From Aquabacterium sp. A7-Y (GTDB taxonomy: Bacteria; Pseudomonadota; Gammaproteobacteria; Burkholderiales; Burkholderiaceae_C), in the NCBI RefSeq assembly GCF_026153205.1, contig NZ_JAPFBW010000012.1, positions 1-64,000 of the forward strand: a stretch of 64,000 nt of DNA, given 5' to 3'. The position numbers were made by a program, and so were the translations under genes. Below are positions 58,680 through 64,000 of the stretch, in pieces (within the stretch, counting starts at the first letter, position 1; every line of letters starts with the position of its first letter). The notes beneath the pieces are model-generated. The model was not told the origin of the DNA, did no database searches, and saw nothing but the letters and a program-made list of their open reading frames with translations.

Positions 58680-59574
58680 GCCGCGACCCGCAAAACGCCT
58701 CGCGTTGAGGGGCTACGGCAGGCCCGAACGGGCTCATTCTGCAGACCTGTAAGGCGCGCGAGTTGCGCCGCTGGTTGGACGGCGGAGGTCGGCTATTGCC
58801 CGGCCCGGCGGCCCACCGGGAGGCCGAGGCGCTGTTGCTGCCGGGTGGTGACCGAACACGCTACCACCATTGAGGAATCGGGATTTTTGCTGAACCGCCA
58901 AGAGGCCAGGTCTGCGCCTCGAAATGATGACTCACCCGGTTGATTTCGAATCTGGAGAGCCAGCGGCGCAGGAAAACATGTGCCTCATCAACTGATATTG
59001 CTGCTTCCCGGTGTCTGCCTCAGAAATACGTGACATTGAGACGGGACACCAGTACCACTTAAAAGGCCCGTTGGAATGCGTGATTGTGTTTCGGCCGCCC
59101 CTTACCGGCTGAACAGGAAGGCGCCAGTGATATGCATACTGCGCTGCCCGCCGAAGTCATCCGCCAGGTCTGGGACGAGGAAGCGCTACGCTTCAACGCC
59201 GATCAGCACCTCGTCCCATCCCAGGCCCACCACGTGAGAGACCAGCCAGCTCAAGGTAGGCAGGCGAAGTTCCTCGGATTCCGTGCGTTCACCGCACCCA
59301 TCCATCTGCAAAAACTAACAGTTCCGGCCTGGTATCTGCATTGGCATCATGAGGATCTAAGAGAAACAGATAACGAAAACTCGAATCAGGTCCAAGGCAG
59401 TTAAATCTGTTCCCTCATCCTGTTTGAACCTCGTGTCGTTTCGATCCGAGAGGCTGCTCACCTGGTTGCCGTTCGTCGTTACATCGATTCAGCATTTCAA
59501 TCTGCTGCGCCAACGATGAGATTCGCGCTCCCAGTGCGAGGGCGCGTGGGCGCCAGTATTGGCGAGAACATGCC
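58680..59574. other. Gene-poor, lower-GC stretch between the AAA+ operon and the NRPS-PKS gene
   Basis: From about 58,860 the base composition falls well below that of the flanks and codon rhythm is lost. One weak ORF (59132-59404) is listed separately. An open run without a start codon is present at 58709-58874. GGTGTC near 59010 and GACACC near 59055 are a short inverted pair flanking GTGACATTGAGACGGGA, but no transposase is seen. The promoter of the synthase gene must lie in the last few hundred bases; no clear hexamers were found. Confidence 0.5.
59132..59404 (+). CDS. Short ORF, possibly not a gene
   Basis: A 90-aa open frame starting MHTALPAEVIRQVWDEEALRF, with AGGAAG about ten bases before the ATG. 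The first ~25 residues look protein-like; the rest (HHVRDQPAQGRQ and a final ETDNENSNQVQGS) does not. No family is recognised. It could be a decayed fragment in the gene-poor boundary region. Confidence 0.22.
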   Translation: MHTALPAEVIRQVWDEEALRFNADQHLVPSQAHHVRDQPAQGRQAKFLGFRAFTAPIHLQKLTVPAWYLHWHHEDLRETDNENSNQVQGS

Positions 59575-62500
59575 ATGTCTCGGATAAGGTCAACCGTTAG
59601 CGGCTCTTTGAATAGCGGAGTAAAACTGATCGCACTCCCTTTTGCCGGCGGCGGGGAGTCGAGCTACCGTACTCTGGCGGATAGGCTGAAGAACAATTTC
59701 GCCGTCGTCACCTTGAGTCTGCCCGGCCGCGGCGCACTGCACGATGTCGACTCGTATAGCGACTGGCCTCGCCTCATTGCCGATCTGACTGAGGAGGTCG
59801 GCAAGCAGACAGCCGGGGCTCCGTTCGCCCTGTTCGGGCACAGTTTCGGTGCTCTTCAAGCTTTCGAAGTGTGCCGCGCATTGGCGCTTCGCCAGATGCC
59901 GCTCCCGCTGGGCCTTTTTGTTTCGTCTCATCAAGCGCCCCAACTCGTCAACCCGCGCAGCCTGCCTGGCCAGCAAATCCACACGTTGCCCGATGAAGAA
60001 TTTGCGAGCGCCGTTCGTGAATGGGGCTTCTTCAGCCGCGAGCTCACCGACGAGGTCGGTTCAGGGCAGCAAGAGGCCTTGCTGCTGCAGTACGCGGCCG
60101 GTGCACTGCGAGCGGATCTGCGTCTGGATGAAACCTATCCCTACGCGCCGGGCGCTGCATTGCCGATCCCTGTCGTCGTTTTCGGTGGCACCGACGACGA
60201 CAGTGTGACGCCCGAGGGTCTGGCCGAGTGGCGTGCTCAATCCGCTCCATGCAGCGCCTTTTCGCTAGAGCGTTTCGAAGGCGGGCATTTCTATTTCCTG
60301 CAGGAGGCGGCCGCTGATGCACTGGCTGAGCGCCTGACATTTCACATGGAGCAGTGGCTGGGCGACCTGCGGCCCTCTCTGCTGGAGGTCCGTCTGCCTC
60401 CCGGTTCCCTGCTGCCAGGCTGCTCCTGGCAGTCCGAGGCGTGGAGCGCTGAGCACTCGGTACTCGCCCACATCTGCCGACAGGTCGAGCGGGTGCCGCA
60501 CTCTCTGGCACTGTTGGACGGCGATCGAAGCTGGACCTACCGGCAACTGTCGGCCGCCGCCGTACAACTGGCCGACTCGCTCGCAACCGCCGGCATCAAG
60601 CCCGGCGACGTGGTGGGCGTATATCTGCCTCACTGTGCCGAGTACACGCTGTCGCTGCTGGCCGCCTGGTCCGTCGGGGCTGCCGTCTGCCTGCTGGAGA
60701 AGAACTGGTCCGACACCCTACTGACCGAATTCGTCGCGAGCTGCGAAGTGAGGCTGGTCTTGGCCCTGCCTGCTGAAATCGGGCGCGTGCAGGCGCTGCT
60801 GTCGCCGCGGCCCTGCCTGGCCGTGTCGGCAGGCTCCGGGCGGGACGCCAACGCGCGCTTGACGCCAGCCCACTGCCAGGGCGACGCACTGGCTTTCGTC
60901 TCGCTCACCAGCGGCTCCACCGGCAAACCCAAGGCCGTCCTCACCGCACAGCAGGGTGTGAGCTACTGCTTCTTGGCGCGCCAGGATCTGTATCCCTACC
61001 AGGACGGCGAGCGCGAAGGCGTGAACGTGTTTTTCGCCTGGGAGTGCCTGCGGCCCTTGATGTTCGGGCTGACGGCCGTCGTTATCCCGGACAACGTGAT
61101 CTTCGATCCGCCCCGCCTCGTGGCTTTCCTCGAACGGCAGCGCATCACCCGGCTCGTGGTGACGCCCTCGCTGCTGGAAACGACGCTCGACGTCCCCGGT
61201 CTTGCAGGCCGGATGCACCGCGCACTCGGCCAGCTGTCGATCTGCTTCCTGATGGGAGAGGTGGTGCCAGCTCGCCTGGTGGACAAGGCAGCCCGGGATC
61301 TGCCGGCCCAGCTTCGCCTCGTCAACGCCTACAGCACCTGGGAGAGTCTGGACATTGCCTATGCCGAGCTGCTCCCGCCGGCGCCTTTCCCGGCCCAGAG
61401 CGCACCGGTTGGCCGTCCCCTTCCCGGGTGCACGGTGGCGGTGCTGGACGAGGCCGGCCGGCCCGTCCCGCAAGGTGTCGCCGGCGAGCTATACGTCGCC
61501 AGCCCGGGGCTCGCCCTCGGCTATCTCGGCGATGCGGCCAAGACGGCGGAGCGCTTCGTGCCCGCTCCGGCGGCCCTGGCTCGCCCCGAGGGCCCGGCGC
61601 TCTTCTACCGCACCGGCGACGCGGCGCGGGTGTTGCCCGACGGGCAGCTGCTGGTCCTAGGCCGCATCGACAGCACCGTCAAGATTCGCGGCTTCAAGGT
61701 GTCCTTGCAGGCGATTGAGTCGGTGGTCGATGCCGTCGAGGGTGTCGGCAAGTCGCTGGTCCTGCCGATTGAGGATCGCCAAGCAAACCAGCCGACCGTT
61801 CTGGTCGCCTATGTCGTCGGCATCGGGGGGGCACCGTCCGAAACCGTGCTGGCCCGCGTGCGCCAGCAGGCCCGGGCCCAGCTACCGGAGTATGCGGTGC
61901 CGGCGAATGTCATCGGCCTGCCGTCCTTCCCGCTGCGCCAGGGGGAGTCGCGCAAGCTCGACCGGACCGCGCTGCCACGCCCGCAGCTCGCCGCCGAATC
62001 GGCCGCGACGCCGCAGTCCGAACCAGAGCAGACGCCGCTGGAACAACAAGTGGCCGCCGTCTGGCGCGAAGTTCTCGGGCTTTCGGCCGTGCGCCGCGAC
62101 GACCACTTCTTCGAACTGGGGGGCAGTTCGCTCGCGGCGGCTCGGTTGGTGGGCTTGCTCAACGAGCGTCTTGGCCTGTCGCTTGCGGTGCTCGACCTCT
62201 ACCAGCACAGCGTCCTTGGGGACTTGGTGCGGCACTGCATGGGCACTAGCAGCGATGTGTCCGGGCCGGCGCCGCTGCCGCACACGACCCCGCCGGACGC
62301 TGCCGCCCGCCCCGTCGCGGTTGCCATCGTCGGTCTGGCAGGGCGATTTCCGGGCGCCCCTTCCATCGAAGCCTTTTGGCACAACCTGAGCCAAGGTGTG
62401 GACAGTCTGCGTCGCTTCGGGCGGGAGGAACTGCTGGCCAAGGGCGTGGCGGCCGCCCAGCTCGATCATCCCGACTGGGTGCCGGTCGGGCAGGTGGTGG

Positions 62501-64000
62501 ACGATGCCGACAAGTTCGACGCGCTTTTCTTCGGCATCGGCCAGCGCGAGGCGGTGTTGATGGACCCGCAGCACCGCCTGTTCATGGAAGTCGCCTGGTC
62601 GGCGCTCGAGCAGGCCGGTTATGCCCGCAGCAACAACCCCTACCGCACGCGCACCGGGGTGTTCGCCGCCTGCGGCATCGACGGTTACCTGGTGCATCAT
62701 CTGCAGGGCGGTGGGCTGCACACGCCGCTCGACCCGGGTCGTCTGTTTCTCACCGAGATCGGCAACGAGAAGGACTACATCGCCACCCGGGTGTCCTACC
62801 AGCTGGACCTGGGTGGCCCGGCTGTCACGGTCACCTCGGCCTGCAGCAGCGCGCTCGTCGCAGTGGCCCAGGCGGCGCAAGCCATCGTCTCCGGGCAGTG
62901 CGACATGGCGGTGGCCGGCGCCGCCTCGCTCACCTTCCCCAATTTCGGCTATTGCTACGAAGAGGGGCTGGTGGGCAGCCAGGACGGGCACGTGCGGCCT
63001 TTCGACAGCCGCGCCAGCGGCACGCTGTTTGGTGATGCCGTGGGAGCCGTGGTCTTGAAGCGACTGGACCTGGCCCGGGCCGACGGCGATCACATCTGGG
63101 CGGTGGTGTCGGGCTTCGGTCTCTCCAACGATGGCCGCATGAAGGCCGGCTACACAGCGCCGAGCGCCGAGGCGCAGAGCCGCTGCATCGTCGATGCGCT
63201 GCGCATGGCTGACGTCCATCCGGCCCAGCTGTCCTATGTGGAGTGCCACGCTACCGCCACGTTGATCGGCGACGCCATTGAGCTCAAGGGCTTGAGCGAT
63301 GCCTTTGCCCAAACGCAGGACGGTCGGCCGTTGCCGAGCGCGAGCTGCGCCATCGGCAGCGTCAAGGGCAACATCGGCCACGCGAACGCGGCAGCCGGCA
63401 TCACCGGCCTGATCAAGACGGTGCTGCAACTGCATCACCGCCAACTCACCCCCACGGTCCATTTCGAGACACTCAACCCCAAGCTGGTGCCCTTCGTGGA
63501 CCACGAGCGCTCGCCCTTCCGGGTGCAGCGGGTGTTGAGCGACTGGACCGTGGCCGACAGCACTGCGCAGCTGCCGCGGCGTGCTGGCGTCTCGAGCTTC
63601 GGTATCGGCGGCACCAACGCCCACCTGATCCTCGTGGAAGCCGAGGCGGAGTGCCCCTCAGCCCCCGACTCGGCCGCGAGCGTGCGTCCGCTGCACTTGC
63701 TGACGGTGTCGGCACGGTCGCGCGGCGCTTTGCAGCGCCACCTGCGCGAGCTGGCCGACGACCTGACCACGGCTTGCGCCGATCAACTCGCCTGCAGCGC
63801 CTATACCCTGCATCTGGCACGCGAGGCGCATCCCCTGCGGGTGGCGCTCAGCGTGCCGGCCACCCCCGGCGCGGCGGCCGCCGCCCTGCACGAGCGTGCC
63901 GCCCGGCTGCCCGCCGAGCTCGCCCGGGCGAAGCACGGAGCCACCGTGGCCTTCTGCTTCTCCGGCCAGGGCTCTCAGCATGTCGGTATGGCCCGGGGCC
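59575..64000 (+). CDS. Hybrid NRPS-PKS synthase, 5' part (TE-A-PCP-KS-AT...), runs off the window
   Basis: About 1475 codons are visible, with no stop. Residues ~15-265 form an alpha/beta-hydrolase thioesterase of type II style (LIALPFAGGGESSYR, FGHSFGAL with S90, D207-D209, EGGHFYF with H238). An adenylation domain (~290-800) has A3 SLTSGSTGKPKAV, A4 FFAWECLRPL, A5 NAYSTWESLD, YRTGD and DSTVKIRGFKV. A carrier domain has DDHFFELGGSSLAA, with phosphopantetheine Ser852. The ketosynthase (~914-1340) has C1090 in TSACSSALVAV, H1225 and H1269. The AT begins at FCFSGQGSQHVGMARG. There is no condensation domain, so this is probably an initiating module that hands a starter to a PKS. The ATG at 59575 has only a weak GGCGAG upstream. 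Product unknown. Confidence 0.88.
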   Translation, partial: MSRIRSTVSGSLNSGVKLIALPFAGGGESSYRTLADRLKNNFAVVTLSLPGRGALHDVDSYSDWPRLIADLTEEVGKQTAGAPFALFGHSFGALQAFEVCRALALRQMPLPLGLFVSSHQAPQLVNPRSLPGQQIHTLPDEEFASAVREWGFFSRELTDEVGSGQQEALLLQYAAGALRADLRLDETYPYAPGAALPIPVVVFGGTDDDSVTPEGLAEWRAQSAPCSAFSLERFEGGHFYFLQEAAADALAERLTFHMEQWLGDLRPSLLEVRLPPGSLLPGCSWQSEAWSAEHSVLAHICRQVERVPHSLALLDGDRSWTYRQLSAAAVQLADSLATAGIKPGDVVGVYLPHCAEYTLSLLAAWSVGAAVCLLEKNWSDTLLTEFVASCEVRLVLALPAEIGRVQALLSPRPCLAVSAGSGRDANARLTPAHCQGDALAFVSLTSGSTGKPKAVLTAQQGVSYCFLARQDLYPYQDGEREGVNVFFAWECLRPLMFGLTAVVIPDNVIFDPPRLVAFLERQRITRLVVTPSLLETTLDVPGLAGRMHRALGQLSICFLMGEVVPARLVDKAARDLPAQLRLVNAYSTWESLDIAYAELLPPAPFPAQSAPVGRPLPGCTVAVLDEAGRPVPQGVAGELYVASPGLALGYLGDAAKTAERFVPAPAALARPEGPALFYRTGDAARVLPDGQLLVLGRIDSTVKIRGFKVSLQAIESVVDAVEGVGKSLVLPIEDRQANQPTVLVAYVVGIGGAPSETVLARVRQQARAQLPEYAVPANVIGLPSFPLRQGESRKLDRTALPRPQLAAESAATPQSEPEQTPLEQQVAAVWREVLGLSAVRRDDHFFELGGSSLAAARLVGLLNERLGLSLAVLDLYQHSVLGDLVRHCMGTSSDVSGPAPLPHTTPPDAAARPVAVAIVGLAGRFPGAPSIEAFWHNLSQGVDSLRRFGREELLAKGVAAAQLDHPDWVPVGQVVDDADKFDALFFGIGQREAVLMDPQHRLFMEVAWSALEQAGYARSNNPYRTRTGVFAACGIDGYLVHHLQGGGLHTPLDPGRLFLTEIGNEKDYIATRVSYQLDLGGPAVTVTSACSSALVAVAQAAQAIVSGQCDMAVAGAASLTFPNFGYCYEEGLVGSQDGHVRPFDSRASGTLFGDAVGAVVLKRLDLARADGDHIWAVVSGFGLSNDGRMKAGYTAPSAEAQSRCIVDALRMADVHPAQLSYVECHATATLIGDAIELKGLSDAFAQTQDGRPLPSASCAIGSVKGNIGHANAAAGITGLIKTVLQLHHRQLTPTVHFETLNPKLVPFVDHERSPFRVQRVLSDWTVADSTAQLPRRAGVSSFGIGGTNAHLILVEAEAECPSAPDSAASVRPLHLLTVSARSRGALQRHLRELADDLTTACADQLACSAYTLHLAREAHPLRVALSVPATPGAAAAALHERAARLPAELARAKHGATVAFCFSGQGSQHVGMARG

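Noticed and set aside
58709-58874. Open run encoding an LQTCKARELRRWLDGG-like peptide
   Set aside because: It has no start codon or ribosome site and no homologue I recognise; at most a remnant.

Overview
This is GC-rich chromosomal DNA from a betaproteobacterium of the order Burkholderiales, probably in the Caldimonas/Schlegelella/Eleftheria neighbourhood. That placement is inferred from the codon use, the DUF3717-DUF1289 protein, the long TrpS, and the argH/algZR, ftsK-lolA and rpmB-rpmG layouts. Positions 1-49,100 are mostly core chromosome. The last 14 kb looks accessory: three tandem Clp-like AAA+ ATPases and the 5' end of a hybrid NRPS-PKS gene.

Layout. 1-9.8 kb: ppk1 with a one-base frameshift, an AlgZ/AlgR-type LytTR two-component pair divergent from argH, an NlpE/chagasin-like lipoprotein, MgtC, a zinc alcohol dehydrogenase and a DUF72 protein. 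9.9-15 kb: an aldehyde-metabolism unit (aldehyde dehydrogenase, DUF779, AcoR-type sigma-54 activator) with a -24/-12 promoter and paired dyads that look like upstream activator sites. 15-25 kb: cell-wall hydrolases, a gamma-carbonic anhydrase, small enzymes, dinB behind a LexA box, a LysR regulator and lldD. 25-45 kb: small membrane proteins, dcd, apbC, metG, ftsK-lolA, a Crp-type regulator facing trxB across a CRP-type palindrome, rpmB-rpmG, a fatty-acid desaturase, purN-rsmB and trpS. 43-49 kb: a Cpx-like module (sensor, regulator, Spy-like protein), an XdhC-family protein and a Qse/Pmr-like two-component pair.

49.9-58.7 kb holds the most unusual locus: three consecutive two-domain AAA+ proteins of the ClpA/B/C type (1080, 1081 and 757 aa). 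None has a recognisable Clp N-domain. All three have altered D1 Walker B residues with an intact D2 ATPase, and all three lack the aromatic pore loop of D2. The first two end in a region resembling the PCRF domain of peptide-chain release factors. No ClpP gene is nearby. They look like a dedicated hetero-oligomeric remodelling machine with unknown substrate.

After a roughly 0.9 kb gene-poor, lower-GC stretch, a truncated megasynthase begins at 59,575 with the order thioesterase, adenylation, PCP, KS and start of AT. Its N-terminal thioesterase is unusual, and its adenylation domain lacks the usual amino-group-binding Asp. No tRNA, rRNA, CRISPR array or intact insertion sequence was seen.
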